Positions 1 through 9,097 are shown, counted from the first letter of the stretch. The stretch is 64,000 nucleotides of DNA from Rhizobacter sp. (GCA_019635355.1 JAHBZQ010000001.1:3782001-3846000), one strand, 5' to 3'. Notes: generated by a model not told the origin, from the sequence alone. Translations and numbers: made by a program.

Positions 1-489
1 GAGACCCATGTGCTCACCGCGGCCAATGCGCCGAAGGGCGAGTTCCGCTTCGACTATCCGGTCGACACCGAGATGCTGGCCGTCGCCCGCACGCTCACCC
101 CCCGGCTCGAACGCTGCGGCCCGAAAGCCCGCCAGCCCTCGGGCGAGATCGATGCGCAGCAATGCGTGCGGGAACAGCCCGAGCTGCGCGTGGGCGGCCT
201 GGGTGTGTCAGCCACGGTCTTCCTCGCCAACGCGGCCTACCGCCAGTACCTCTTCGAAACCTTGAAGGCCGACACCTTCGAGATGGAAACCGCCGCACTG
301 GCCCACGTGGCCCACGCCAACGGTGTGCCCTACATCGCCTTTCGCAGCATCAGTGACCTGGCGGGCGCGACCGAGTTCAACGCCGACGTGGGCGCGCTCT
401 TCATGAGCGGCCTGGCCGAGGCGAACGAAGCGGCCGTGACGCTGGCCTTCCTCGAGGCCTGGGCGGCCCGCCCGAAGAAGCGGCCCTAG
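1..489 (+). CDS. Nucleoside phosphorylase/MTA-SAH nucleosidase family protein (5' truncated)
   Basis: The 3' end of a gene that starts before the window; the reading frame is open from base 1. The last 162 residues carry the PNP/UDP phosphorylase superfamily signature: a METAALAHVA segment (the Glu that binds the ribose in this family), followed by VPYIAFRSISDLAG, whose Asp is the usual general acid acting on the purine. Family members cleave the N-glycosidic bond of 5'-methylthioadenosine, S-adenosylhomocysteine or related nucleosides. The long insert and the missing N-terminus prevent assigning the exact substrate. The stop codon lies 9 bases before ubiA on the same strand, so the two may be co-transcribed, although ubiA also has its own possible -10 element overlapping this stop. 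Confidence 0.8.
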   Translation, partial: ETHVLTAANAPKGEFRFDYPVDTEMLAVARTLTPRLERCGPKARQPSGEIDAQQCVREQPELRVGGLGVSATVFLANAAYRQYLFETLKADTFEMETAALAHVAHANGVPYIAFRSISDLAGATEFNADVGALFMSGLAEANEAAVTLAFLEAWAARPKKRP

Positions 490-498
490 ACTTCGCGG
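487..498 (+). promoter_or_regulatory. Candidate -10 element for a leaderless ubiA transcript
   Basis: TAGACT at 487-492 lies 6 nt before the ubiA ATG, so transcription from it would begin at or next to the start codon. No convincing -35 is seen at the proper distance. No Shine-Dalgarno sequence precedes ubiA. Similar spacing is seen at rsmB, tldD and the aroG leader. Confidence 0.3.
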
Positions 499-1374
499 AT
501 GGCTACCACCGCGCCCGCGCCTTCCCGCCTCTCGCTCTACCTCGACCTCATCCGCTGGGACCGCCCGGCCGGCACCTACCTGCTGCTGTGGCCCACGCTG
601 TCGGCGCTGTGGATCGCGGCGCAGGGCTTTCCGGGGTGGCATCTGCTGGTGGTGTTCGTGCTCGGCACCTTCCTCATGCGCAGTGCCGGCTGTGCGGTCA
701 ACGACGTGGCTGACCGTGATTTCGACAAGCACGTGAAGCGCACCGCGCAGCGGCCGGTCACGAGCGGTGCGATCGGCGTGAAGGGGGCGCTGCTCTTCGG
801 TGCGGCGCTCGCGCTCGTGGCCTTCGGTCTCGTGCTGACCACCAACGCACCCACCATCGCGTGGAGCTTCGCGGCGCTCGCGGTGAGCATCTTCTACCCC
901 TTCACCAAGCGCTTCTTCTCGATGCCGCAGGCGGTGCTGGGCGTGGCCTTCAGTTTCGGCATCCCGATGGCGTTCTCGGCGGTGCAAGGCTCGGTGCCGG
1001 CGCTGGCGTGGCTGCTGCTCGTCGGCAACCTTTTCTGGGTGCTGGCCTACGACACCGAGTACGCGATGGTCGACCGCGACGACGACCTCAAGATCGGCAT
1101 CCGCACTTCGGCGATCACGCTCGGCCGCTTCGACGTGGCGGGGGTGATGCTGTTCTATGCGGTGTTCGTGGCGATCTGGGCGGCGATCGGCCTTGCGCTC
1201 GGCATGGGCCCGGCCTACTTCGCCGGGTTGGCGGTGGCAGCGGGCCTCGCCGGCTGGCACTACACCCTCATCCGCACGCGCACCCGCGACGGCTGCTTCA
1301 AGGCCTTCCGCCTCAACCACTGGCTCGGTTTCGTCGTCTTCGCCGGCGTGATGATCGACTTCGCCGTGCGCTAG
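499..1374 (+). CDS. ubiA: 4-hydroxybenzoate octaprenyltransferase UbiA
   Basis: Integral membrane prenyltransferase that attaches the polyprenyl tail to 4-hydroxybenzoate in ubiquinone biosynthesis. The 291-residue length is typical. Both Asp-rich motifs that bind Mg2+-diphosphate are present: NDVADRDFD at residues 68-76 and DTEYAMVDRDDD at 185-196. Most of the rest is hydrophobic helices (around residues 20-60, 95-130, 140-180 and 210-290). The ATG at 499 is chosen because the protein then starts like family members, shortly before the first helix. The gene follows the nucleosidase-like gene by 9 bp and has no obvious ribosome binding site, which fits a leaderless or translationally coupled message. 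The chorismate lyase gene ubiC is not adjacent. Confidence 0.95.
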   Translation: MATTAPAPSRLSLYLDLIRWDRPAGTYLLLWPTLSALWIAAQGFPGWHLLVVFVLGTFLMRSAGCAVNDVADRDFDKHVKRTAQRPVTSGAIGVKGALLFGAALALVAFGLVLTTNAPTIAWSFAALAVSIFYPFTKRFFSMPQAVLGVAFSFGIPMAFSAVQGSVPALAWLLLVGNLFWVLAYDTEYAMVDRDDDLKIGIRTSAITLGRFDVAGVMLFYAVFVAIWAAIGLALGMGPAYFAGLAVAAGLAGWHYTLIRTRTRDGCFKAFRLNHWLGFVVFAGVMIDFAVR

Positions 1375-1433
1375 TTCGCAGCCGCGGCGGGTTGCCGCGC
1401 GCGCAAGCGCGGATCGCGCCCGAAAATCGGGGC

Positions 1434-2531
1434 ATGCCTGATTCGTCTGCTGCCCGGCGCGCCGGCCACTCCGGCCGTTCGTACTGGCAGGTGCTGGTGC
1501 GGGCCGTCGTGGCCGCGTCTCTGGTGCACACGGCGTTCGCCGGCCTCTTCTTCGCGCTGTCGGCCCCGCTGATGGGCTGGGTGAACGTCGGCAGCGTGGC
1601 GCTGTACGGCGCGGCCTACGCGCTGCTGCGCCGGCGCCAGAACCGCGCGGCGCTGGTGCTGGTGTGGGCCGAGTTGCTGCTGCATGCGCTGGTGGCCACG
1701 CGTGCGCTCGGGTGGGAGAGCGGCTTCCACTACTACGTGCTGCTGATGATGCCGATGGTGTTCATGAGCCCGGTGCGCCGCGCGCACACCAAGGTGCTGC
1801 TGGGTGCCGCGCTCGCGATCTTCTACCTCGGCCTCGACCTGCTGGCGCACCACCACGCGCCGCTGGTGGTGCTCACCGCGGGTGCGCTCGATGGGGTGCG
1901 CAGCCTCAACATCGTCGCCACCCTCGCGCTGCTCGCCCACCTGGCCAATTTCTACCGGCGCGCCGTGATGCGCGCCGAGACCCGCCTGCACGACCTCGCG
2001 ACGACCGACCCGCTGACCGGCCTGGCCAACCGCCGCCGCGCGCTCGACGTGGCCAACCTGCACCTCGCGCGCCGCCGCCGCGACGGTGCGCCGATGAGCC
2101 TGATCCTTGGCGACGTGGACCACTTCAAGTCGGTCAACGACCGCCACGGCCACGAGGTGGGCGACCAGGTGCTGATCGCGGTCGCGCAGGCGATGCAGGT
2201 CGCCACCCGCGAGGCCGACACGGTGTGCCGCTGGGGCGGCGAGGAGTTTCTCGTCGTGCTGCCCGACACCGGCCCGGCCGAAGCGATGCAGGTCGCCGAG
2301 CGTGTGCGCGAGGCGGTGCAGCGCGCCCAGGTGCCGCACGGCGACGCGCGGCTGGGCGTGACCATCACCCTCGGCGTGAGCACGCTGCACACGATGGAGT
2401 CGCTGTCGCAGGCGATCGCACGTGCGGACGGGGCCCTGTACCGCGGCAAGATCGAGGGCCGCAACCGCTGCGTCGGCGACGGCAGCGACGAGGTGCCCGC
2501 CCCGCAGCGCGAGCTGGCGCTCGAATACTGA
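1434..2531 (+). CDS. Membrane-anchored diguanylate cyclase (GGDEF)
   Basis: A 365-residue protein predicted to make cyclic di-GMP at the inner membrane. Residues 18-175 form about five or six hydrophobic helices with no recognised periplasmic sensor domain. A short linker leads to a GGDEF domain (about 185-350). The substrate/metal motif GDVDHFKSVND is at 226-236 and the active-site loop GGEEF at 268-272, so the enzyme should be active. READ at 259-262, five residues before GGEEF, is a canonical RxxD inhibitory site, so product inhibition is expected. The ATG at 1434 was preferred to far-upstream in-frame starts that overlap ubiA in another frame. The gene is convergent with the glutamate dehydrogenase gene. 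The signal sensed cannot be told from the sequence. Confidence 0.88.
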   Translation: MPDSSAARRAGHSGRSYWQVLVRAVVAASLVHTAFAGLFFALSAPLMGWVNVGSVALYGAAYALLRRRQNRAALVLVWAELLLHALVATRALGWESGFHYYVLLMMPMVFMSPVRRAHTKVLLGAALAIFYLGLDLLAHHHAPLVVLTAGALDGVRSLNIVATLALLAHLANFYRRAVMRAETRLHDLATTDPLTGLANRRRALDVANLHLARRRRDGAPMSLILGDVDHFKSVNDRHGHEVGDQVLIAVAQAMQVATREADTVCRWGGEEFLVVLPDTGPAEAMQVAERVREAVQRAQVPHGDARLGVTITLGVSTLHTMESLSQAIARADGALYRGKIEGRNRCVGDGSDEVPAPQRELALEY

Positions 2532-2557
2532 CGCACTGACGCACTGAGGCCGAAGGC

Positions 2558-3829
2558 TCAGGGGTACAGCCCGCGCTCCTCGCGTGCCCACAGGATGCGC
2601 TCGCAGGCCACCGCGAAGGTGGCGGTGCGCAGCGTGATCTTGTGGCGGTCGGCGGTGTCCCAGATGTGGCGCAGCGCGTCGACCATGATCTTGTCGAGCC
2701 GCAGGTTGATCTCGTCTTCGCTCCAGAAGAAGCTCGAGAAGTCCTGTACCCACTCGAAGTAGCTCACGGTCACGCCGCCGGCATTGCAGATCACGTCGGG
2801 CACGACGAGGATGCCGCGGTCGCGCAGCACGTCGTCGGCATCGGGCAGGGTGGGGCCGTTGGCGCCTTCAAGCACGAGCTTGGCCTTGAGGCGGTTGGCG
2901 CGGTCCGTGGTGATCTGGCCTTCGAGGGCGGCGGGGATGAGGATGTCGCAGTCCACGTCCCAGAAGCGCTCGTTGTCGACGCGCTCGGCCGCGGCGTACT
3001 GGCCGATGCCGCAGTCGCGCTTCAGCACTGCCATCGCTTCGGCCATGTCGAAGCCTTTGGGGTTCACGAGCGTGCCGGTGTGGTCTTGGATGGCGACGAT
3101 GGTGGCACCGGCCCCCACGAAGAGCTCGGCCGCCGAGCTGCCCACGTTGCCGAAGCCCTGCACCGCCACGCGGGCGCCGTCGAGCTTCAGGCCGAGGCGG
3201 CGGGCCGCTTCGCGGCCGGTGACGAAGACCCCACGGCCGGTGGCCTTCACGCGGCCGAGCGAGCCGCCCAGGTGAATGGGCTTGCCGGTGACGACACCGG
3301 TGGCGGTGGCGCCGGTGTTCATCGAATACGTGTCCATCATCCAGGCCATGATCTGGCCGTTGGTGTTCACGTCGGGCGCGGGGATGTCGCGCTGCGGGCC
3401 GATGATGATGCCGATCTCGCTGGTGTAGCGGCGGGTGAGCTTTTCCAGCTCCTTCATCGAGAGTTTTTTCGGGTCGACTCGGATGCCGCCCTTGGCGCCG
3501 CCGTAGGGCAGGTTCACCGCCGCGTTCTTCACCGTCATCCAGGCCGAGAGGGCCATCACCTCTTCGAGTGTCACGTCGGGGTGGTAGCGCACGCCGCCCT
3601 TGCCGGGGCCGCGCGAGAGGTTGTGCTGCACGCGAAAGCCTTCGAAGTGCTGCACCTCGCCGTTGTCCATCTCGATCGGCACGTCGACGATGAGGGCGCG
3701 CTTCGGGTGCTTCAGCGTCTCGGCCCACTTGGCGAGCCGCCCCAGGTAGGGCACCACGCGGTCGACTTGTGCCAGGTAGGTGTGCCAGGGGCTGTTGGCG
3801 TGCGGGGTGACGTAAGAGAGGTAGCTCAT
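2558..3829 (-). CDS. gdhA: Glu/Leu/Phe/Val dehydrogenase, probable glutamate dehydrogenase
   Basis: A 423-residue hexameric-type amino acid dehydrogenase, most likely interconverting glutamate with 2-oxoglutarate plus ammonia in the cytoplasm. The N-terminal dimerisation domain shows GPGKGGVRYHP and the catalytic-lysine region LPYGGAKGGIRVDPK. The C-terminal Rossmann domain shows VQGFGNVGSSAA. The length fits the NAD-preferring catabolic class better than the roughly 450-residue NADP biosynthetic class, but cofactor use is inferred. The ATG at 3829 gives the normal start, MSYLSYV; the much longer open frame upstream is antisense-like sequence crossing proC. It lies just downstream of proC on the same strand (113-bp gap) and near putA, which produces glutamate from proline, so it may feed that carbon into the TCA cycle. 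Confidence 0.92.
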   Translation of the reverse strand: MSYLSYVTPHANSPWHTYLAQVDRVVPYLGRLAKWAETLKHPKRALIVDVPIEMDNGEVQHFEGFRVQHNLSRGPGKGGVRYHPDVTLEEVMALSAWMTVKNAAVNLPYGGAKGGIRVDPKKLSMKELEKLTRRYTSEIGIIIGPQRDIPAPDVNTNGQIMAWMMDTYSMNTGATATGVVTGKPIHLGGSLGRVKATGRGVFVTGREAARRLGLKLDGARVAVQGFGNVGSSAAELFVGAGATIVAIQDHTGTLVNPKGFDMAEAMAVLKRDCGIGQYAAAERVDNERFWDVDCDILIPAALEGQITTDRANRLKAKLVLEGANGPTLPDADDVLRDRGILVVPDVICNAGGVTVSYFEWVQDFSSFFWSEDEINLRLDKIMVDALRHIWDTADRHKITLRTATFAVACERILWAREERGLYP

Positions 3830-3942
3830 GGCGATCTCCGGGTCTTCTGTGGTCTTGGTGGAGACGACTGTAGGCCGGCGGTCATCGCTTGTGGGCCTCG
3901 CGTTCATGCCACCTTTGCATGACCGCGGGCATACCCCTCGGC

Positions 3943-4752
3943 TCAGCGGCCGAACTCGTCGCCCAGTTCGGCGGCGCGGCGCTGCGCGGCCTTCAGCGCC
4001 TTCACGATGGCGGGTTTGACGCCGCTCGCCTCCATCGAGGTCAGTGCCGCGTAGGTGGTGCCGCCCTTGGAGGTGACCCGCTCGCGCAGCACGGCCGGCG
4101 CTTCGGGCGAGGCCAGGGCGAGGGCGCTGGCGCCCTGGAAGGTGGCAAGCGCCAGGGTCTTGCCCTGTTCTTCGGTGAGGCCCATCTCCACCGCCGCTTC
4201 CATCATGGCTTCGACGAAGTAGAAGACATAGGCCGGGCCCGAGCCCGACATCGCCGTCACCGCATCGAGGTCGTGCTCGGCGTTCACCCACAGCGTGCGG
4301 CCGGTGGGGGCGAGCATGCGCTCGATCTCCTTGCGTTCGAGGGCGGTCACGGCCGGGCGGGCGTACAGGCCCGTGATGCCCTGGCCGATCAAGGCGGGGG
4401 TGTTGGGCATGGAGCGCACGATGCGCTCGGTGCCTAGGGCCTTCGCCATGTCGTCGCTGCGGATGCCGGCCATCACGCTGAACTGCAGCGCCTTGCCGAC
4501 GTGCGGCAGGTTGGCCTCGGCGGCGGCCTTGAAGTTCTGCGGCTTGATCGCCCACACCACGGTGGCGGCGCGCTGCAGCACCGAGCCCGGGGCTTCGAGC
4601 GTGATCACCTGCAGCTCGCGCTGCAGCCGGCTGCGCTGGTCGGCATTGGGCTCCAGCACGAGGATGTCGCCGGGCGCCCGCCCGCTCTTGAGCAGGCCGC
4701 CGATGATGGCGCTGGCCATGTTGCCGCCGCCGATGAATGCAATGGTGGTCAT
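3943..4752 (-). CDS. proC: Pyrroline-5-carboxylate reductase ProC
   Basis: Cytoplasmic enzyme of the last step of proline synthesis, reducing pyrroline-5-carboxylate with NAD(P)H. The 269-residue length is normal. The N-terminal Rossmann motif is FIGGGNMASA (residues 6-15), and the C-terminal ProC signature appears around MSGSGPAYVFYFVEAM and TSKGGTTYAALT. The ATG at 4752 starts directly at MTTIAFIGGG; an in-frame extension upstream is not family-like. In many Proteobacteria proC sits directly after yggS next to pilT. Here yggS and pilT are present about 4.5 kb away with putA, a tautomerase gene and a lysR gene in between. It follows the lysR gene by 13 bp on the same strand and may be co-transcribed with it. 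Confidence 0.95.
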   Translation of the reverse strand: MTTIAFIGGGNMASAIIGGLLKSGRAPGDILVLEPNADQRSRLQRELQVITLEAPGSVLQRAATVVWAIKPQNFKAAAEANLPHVGKALQFSVMAGIRSDDMAKALGTERIVRSMPNTPALIGQGITGLYARPAVTALERKEIERMLAPTGRTLWVNAEHDLDAVTAMSGSGPAYVFYFVEAMMEAAVEMGLTEEQGKTLALATFQGASALALASPEAPAVLRERVTSKGGTTYAALTSMEASGVKPAIVKALKAAQRRAAELGDEFGR

Positions 4753-4765
4753 GTGGTGTTCTTCG

Positions 4766-5602
4766 TCAGGCTTGGGCCCAGCGCCGCAATTCACGCTCGG
4801 TGGCTTGCAGGGCAGGGCGGGTGAGGGAGTAGAAGGATAGTCGGCCGGGCGAGGGCCAGCGCTGCGAGGCCGAGAGGGCGACGAGGTCGGCCGGAATGGC
4901 CGACTGGTTCAGGCAGCCGATGCCCCAGCCGGCGCGCAGCGCGGCCATCGCGCCGTGGGCGCCGGTGCAGCTCAGGCGCAGGTGGTGCGCCCGGCCGGCC
5001 CGGGCCAGTGCGTCGAGCGCCAGGCGGCGCACCGGGCACTCGGGGCCGAGCAGCACCAGTGGCGCCGGGCCGGCGCTGGGCACCGCATAGCGCTCGGCGT
5101 GCACCCAGGTGAGCGGCTCGCGGCGCATGAGCCTGGCGCCGGGCAACGGGTCGTCGCTCGTGACGACGGCGAGGTCCATCGCGCCGGCCTGCCACAGCTG
5201 CTGCAGCGAAGCGGAGCTCGCCCACAGCAGCTCGAAGCGCACGCCGGGCGTGCTGTCGTGCAGCAGCGCCAGCAGCTCCCCCAGGCGCGCTGGCATGAAG
5301 TATTCGCTGATGCCGATGCGGCGCACTTCCTCAACGGCTGCGGGCTGCACCGCGGCGCGCGCATCGGCCTGCCAGTCGAGCAGGCGGCGGGCATGCGGCA
5401 GGAAACGTTCGCCCTCGGCCGTGAGCGCGAGCGCACGCGTGCTGCGCTCGGCCAGGCGCACGCCGAGCGAGGCTTCGAGCTGCTGCAGGTGCGTGCTCAC
5501 GGCCGACTGCGTGCGGTGCACCTGCTGCGCGGCGCGGGTCACCGAGCCGGTGTCGGCCACGGCGATGAAGCTGCGCAGCCAGAGTGGGTCCAGGTCGTTC
5601 AT
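4766..5602 (-). CDS. LysR-family transcriptional regulator
   Basis: A 278-residue LysR-type regulator. The N-terminal winged helix-turn-helix reads FIAVADTGSVTRAAQQVHRTQSAVSTHLQQLE (a recognised LysR pattern, residues about 11-42), followed by a dimerisation helix and an effector-binding domain from about residue 90. It is divergent from the tautomerase gene at 5701, with a 98-bp shared control region containing dyad elements, the usual arrangement for a LysR regulator and its target. Its stop is only 13 bp before proC on the same strand, so read-through into proC is possible. Effector unknown. Confidence 0.88.
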   Translation of the reverse strand: MNDLDPLWLRSFIAVADTGSVTRAAQQVHRTQSAVSTHLQQLEASLGVRLAERSTRALALTAEGERFLPHARRLLDWQADARAAVQPAAVEEVRRIGISEYFMPARLGELLALLHDSTPGVRFELLWASSASLQQLWQAGAMDLAVVTSDDPLPGARLMRREPLTWVHAERYAVPSAGPAPLVLLGPECPVRRLALDALARAGRAHHLRLSCTGAHGAMAALRAGWGIGCLNQSAIPADLVALSASQRWPSPGRLSFYSLTRPALQATERELRRWAQA

Positions 5603-5609
5603 CTGTTTT

Positions 5610-5650
5610 TCTGATGAATATCACGAATTCAAACTGCTTATCAGATGAAT
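5610..5650. promoter_or_regulatory. Candidate LysR operator between divergent genes
   Basis: The 98-bp intergenic region is distinctly AT-richer than its surroundings. It holds an inverted repeat TCTGAT (5610-5615) / ATCAGA (5640-5645) and a direct repeat GATGAAT at 5613-5619 and 5644-5650, spaced 31 bp (about three helical turns). Paired half-sites spaced by whole helical turns suit a LysR tetramer. Function is inferred from position and symmetry. Confidence 0.4.
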
Positions 5651-5700
5651 GCTCGGTGCCTAGAGTGACGCTGTCAAGTTCAACAACCCAGGAGCGACAC

Positions 5701-6093
5701 ATGCCTTACCTGCACATCCAGATCTCCGGCGCGCAAGACGACAACCTGGCCCACCGTGTGGCCGAGACCGGCACCGCACTCACGTCGACGCTGCTTGGCA
5801 AGAACCGCGAGCACACCGCGGTCGTCGTCGACTTCATCGCCCCTTCGCGCTGGTTCATCGCCGGCAAGCCCTTGGTCGGCGCGCCCAAGCGCAGCTACCA
5901 CTGGATGGTGAGCATCACCGACGAGACCAACACCAAGCGCGAGAAGGCCGACTACCTGGCCGCGGTGCACCAGGCGATGGACGAGCTGCTCGGTGGCGCC
6001 GCCGAACATTCCTACGCCCACGTGGCCGACCTGCGGGGCAGCGCCTACGGCTTCGCCGGTCGCACGCAGGAGCACCGCTACCAGCACGGCTGA
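5701..6093 (+). CDS. Tautomerase superfamily protein
   Basis: A 130-residue protein beginning Met-Pro, the hallmark of the 4-oxalocrotonate tautomerase/MIF superfamily, in which processed Pro1 is the catalytic base. The start MPYLHIQISG is the first beta strand; a second beta-alpha-beta unit follows from about residue 60 (KRSYHWMVSITDE). Double-length members of about 130 residues are known and act as trimers. The substrate cannot be read from the sequence: it could be a keto-enol tautomerisation in aromatic degradation or an unrelated activity. A GGAG ribosome binding site precedes the ATG. It is divergent from the LysR gene and convergent with putA (7-bp gap). The LysR protein is its probable regulator. 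Confidence 0.8.
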   Translation: MPYLHIQISGAQDDNLAHRVAETGTALTSTLLGKNREHTAVVVDFIAPSRWFIAGKPLVGAPKRSYHWMVSITDETNTKREKADYLAAVHQAMDELLGGAAEHSYAHVADLRGSAYGFAGRTQEHRYQHG

Positions 6094-6100
6094 GCCGTGC

Positions 6101-9097
6101 TCAGTTGCGCAGGCCGGCGAGCAGCGCGGCGTTGCCGCCCGCTGCGGCGGTGTTGATCGTCAGCGTGCGCTCGACGCAGAAGCGGTAGAGGTAGTGCGGC
6201 CCGCCCGCCTTCGGGCCGGTGCCCGACAGGCCTTCGCCGCCGAAGGGCTGCACACCGACCACCGCGCCGATCATGTTGCGGTTGACGTAGACGTTGCCGA
6301 TGTGCGCGGCGTCGGCGAGCTGGTGGGCACGGCCGTCGATGCGCGTCTGCAGGCCGAGCGTGAGGCCGTAGCCAAGGGCGTTGACCTCCGCGATCACGGC
6401 CTCGGGTGCGCCGCGCCAGCGCACCACGTGCAGCACCGGGCCGAAGATTTCCTCGTTGACGTCGGCGACGTGTCTCAACTCGAACGCGATCGGGGCGACG
6501 AGGCGGGGGACCGTGCTGCGCAACGGTGTCTCGCCGATCAGCATCGCCTCGCGGCGCAGGCGGGCGATGTGGCGCTGCAGGCCCTCGAAGGCCTCGTCGT
6601 CGATGACGGGGCCGACGTCGGTCTCGAGCCGGGCCGGGTCGCCGAGGCTCAGCTCGGCCATGGCGCCGCGCAGCATCTCGATCACGGTGTCGGCCACGCT
6701 CTCGTGCACGCACAGGAGGCGCAGCGCCGAGCAGCGCTGGCCGGCGGAGCGGAAGGCGCTCTGCACCACGGCGTCGACCACCTGCTCGGGCAGGGCGGTG
6801 CTGTCGACCACCATCGCGTTGATGCCGCCGGTCTCGGCGATCAGCGGCACGAGGGGGCCGTCTTTCGCGGCGAGCGTGCGGTTGATGGCCCGGGCGACGG
6901 CGGTGGAGCCGGTGAAGCACACGCCGGCCGTGCGCGCGTCGGCCACGAGGCCGGCCCCGATGGTCTCGCCCGCGCCGTGCAGCAGGGCGAGTGCGTCGCT
7001 CGGCACCCCGGCCTCGTGCAGCAGCGCGACCATGCGCTGCGCGATGGCGGGCGTCTGCTCGGCCGGTTTGGCGGCCACGCTGTTGCCGGCCACCAGTGCC
7101 GCGGCGACCTGGCCGGTGAAGATCGCGAGCGGGAAGTTCCACGGGCTGATGCAGACGAAGACGCCGCGGCCGTGCAGGCTCAGCTCGTTGCTTTCGCCGG
7201 TCGGGCCCGGCAGCGCTTGCGGGGCCAGCCGCTCTTCGGCCTGCTCGGCGTAGTAGCGGCAGAAGTCCACCGCCTCGCGCACTTCGGCGATTGCGTCGCC
7301 GAGCGTCTTGTGGGCCTCGCGCACGAGCAACCCGCAGAACTCGGGCAGTCGCGCGTCGAGCAGGTCGGCGGCGCGGCGCAGGGTGTTGGCGCGGGCCGAG
7401 AGGGGCGTGCGGGCCCAGTGGGCGTGGCCCTGCTGCAGGCGGGCCATCGTGGGCGCGATGTCGGCCACGTTCGCCAGGGCCACGGGCTGCAGATGGGTCG
7501 AGGCGATGGCGGCTTCGAAGGCCGCGCGCTCGTCGCGGTTCGTCGGGTCGGCGCCCGTCGAGTTGGCGCGCCGCGGGCCGTAGAGATCGGCCGGCAGCGG
7601 CAGGCCGGGGTGGGCCGATGGCACGAGCGGCGACGCCAGCAGCTCTTCGGGGTGCACCGCGTCGTCGGCCAGCTGGTGCACGAAGGAGGAGTTGGCGCCG
7701 TTCTCCAGCAGGCGGCGCACGAGGTAGGCAAGCAGGTCGCGGTGCTCGCCGACCGGCGCGTAGACGCGCACCGCGATCGACGGGTCCTTCATCACCTCGC
7801 GGTAGATGCCTTCGCCCATGCCGTGCAGGCGCTGCATCTCGAACGGCGCCTGGGCCTTGCGCGCCATCTGCAGGATGGCGGCGATGGTGCCGGCGTTGTG
7901 CGTGGCGAACTGCGGGTAGATCGCGTCGGCGTGTGCCAGCAGGGCTTGTGCGCAGGCGAGGTAGGAGATGTCGGTGTGGTGCTTGTGGGTGAAGACGGGG
8001 TAGCCGGGCAGCCCCAGCTCCTGCGCGCGCTTGACTTCGCCATCCCAATACGCGCCCTTCACCAGCCGCACCATGAAGTGCAGGCCGTGCCGGCGCGCGA
8101 TGCGGGCGACTTCGTTCACCGTGTCAAGCGCGCGTGTCTGGTACGCCTGCACCGCGAGGCCGAAGCCGCGCCATTGCGGGTGGTGGGTGGCGATGCGTGC
8201 GGCGAGTGCATCCAGCACGTCGAGCGAGAGTTCGAGGTGCTCGCTTTCTTCGGCGTCGATGGTGAGGTTGAGGTTGGCCCGTGCGGCTCGCTCGACGAGC
8301 GGCCACACACGCGGCAGCAGTTCGGCGAAGACACGCTCGCGTTGCAGCTCTTCGTAGCGTGAGAAGAGCGCGCTGAGCTTGATGGAGATGCCGTCGGCGG
8401 TGGTCGGGTCGCCGGTGGCCCGCTTGGCGGCGATGGCGTCGAGTGCGTTCAGGTAGGCCGCGAGATAACGCTGCGCATCGGCTTCGGTGCGCGCGCCTTC
8501 GCCGAGCATGTCGTAGCTGAAACGCAGGCCGGGTTGCTGCTCGCGGGCCTGACCGGCCTCGTTCATCGCTTCGCCGATGGAGCGGCCGAGCACGAACTGG
8601 CGGCCGAGCAGCTGGATGGCGCGCACGGTGGCGGCCACCACGGTCTGCGCGCCCAGGCGCTTCATGAGGCTGGTGTCGCCGGGGCCGTCCGGCAGGAATT
8701 TCTTCGACAGCGTGATCGCACTCGCCGAGAGCGTGGCCAGCATCTTGTGCGGGCCATCGGCCTGCGAATCGAAGGCGGCGCGGCCGAGCTGGTCGGCGGT
8801 GAGCGCGATCGCGGTTTCGGTGTCGGGCACGCGCAGCAGCGCTTCGGCCAGCCGCATCAGCGCCAGGCCTTCGGCGCTGGAGATGGGGTACTCGCGCAGC
8901 AGCGATTCCATCGCCCAGAAGGGCGCCGGCTTGTCGCGCACCGCCTGCACCCAGGGGCGCGCGGTGGTGATGACACGGGGCCAGTCGAGCGAGGTGGCGA
9001 GCGTGGGCAGCAGGCCCGCCAGCAGCTCGGCCTCACGCCGGCACGGGGCCGGAAGACGGGGCCGGAAGGCGGGTGGGGGCGGAACGTCGGACGGCAT
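6101..9097 (-). CDS. putA: Bifunctional proline dehydrogenase / glutamate semialdehyde dehydrogenase PutA
   Basis: A 998-residue enzyme oxidising proline to glutamate through two coupled active sites. The FAD-dependent proline dehydrogenase barrel occupies about residues 50-480, with motifs RLVKGAYWD, ATHNAGTI, FEMQRLHGMGEG and VRRLLENGANSSFV. The aldehyde dehydrogenase half follows from about residue 520, with SPWNFPLAIFTGQVAAAL, the Glu motif AETGGINAMVVDS and catalytic Cys789 in GQRCSALR. It has the compact form of about 1000 residues: the N-terminal ribbon-helix-helix DNA-binding domain of E. coli-type PutA (about 1320 residues) is absent, so it should not repress itself. No dedicated regulator gene is adjacent. 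The start is the ATG at 9097; a 99-bp gap separates it from yggS upstream on the same strand. Confidence 0.96.
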   Translation of the reverse strand: MPSDVPPPPAFRPRLPAPCRREAELLAGLLPTLATSLDWPRVITTARPWVQAVRDKPAPFWAMESLLREYPISSAEGLALMRLAEALLRVPDTETAIALTADQLGRAAFDSQADGPHKMLATLSASAITLSKKFLPDGPGDTSLMKRLGAQTVVAATVRAIQLLGRQFVLGRSIGEAMNEAGQAREQQPGLRFSYDMLGEGARTEADAQRYLAAYLNALDAIAAKRATGDPTTADGISIKLSALFSRYEELQRERVFAELLPRVWPLVERAARANLNLTIDAEESEHLELSLDVLDALAARIATHHPQWRGFGLAVQAYQTRALDTVNEVARIARRHGLHFMVRLVKGAYWDGEVKRAQELGLPGYPVFTHKHHTDISYLACAQALLAHADAIYPQFATHNAGTIAAILQMARKAQAPFEMQRLHGMGEGIYREVMKDPSIAVRVYAPVGEHRDLLAYLVRRLLENGANSSFVHQLADDAVHPEELLASPLVPSAHPGLPLPADLYGPRRANSTGADPTNRDERAAFEAAIASTHLQPVALANVADIAPTMARLQQGHAHWARTPLSARANTLRRAADLLDARLPEFCGLLVREAHKTLGDAIAEVREAVDFCRYYAEQAEERLAPQALPGPTGESNELSLHGRGVFVCISPWNFPLAIFTGQVAAALVAGNSVAAKPAEQTPAIAQRMVALLHEAGVPSDALALLHGAGETIGAGLVADARTAGVCFTGSTAVARAINRTLAAKDGPLVPLIAETGGINAMVVDSTALPEQVVDAVVQSAFRSAGQRCSALRLLCVHESVADTVIEMLRGAMAELSLGDPARLETDVGPVIDDEAFEGLQRHIARLRREAMLIGETPLRSTVPRLVAPIAFELRHVADVNEEIFGPVLHVVRWRGAPEAVIAEVNALGYGLTLGLQTRIDGRAHQLADAAHIGNVYVNRNMIGAVVGVQPFGGEGLSGTGPKAGGPHYLYRFCVERTLTINTAAAGGNAALLAGLRN

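Noticed and set aside
5993..8362. Plus-strand open frame of 789 codons across putA
   Set aside because: Composition is typical of an antisense frame (Val/Gly/Arg/His-rich) and putA on the other strand is fully conserved.
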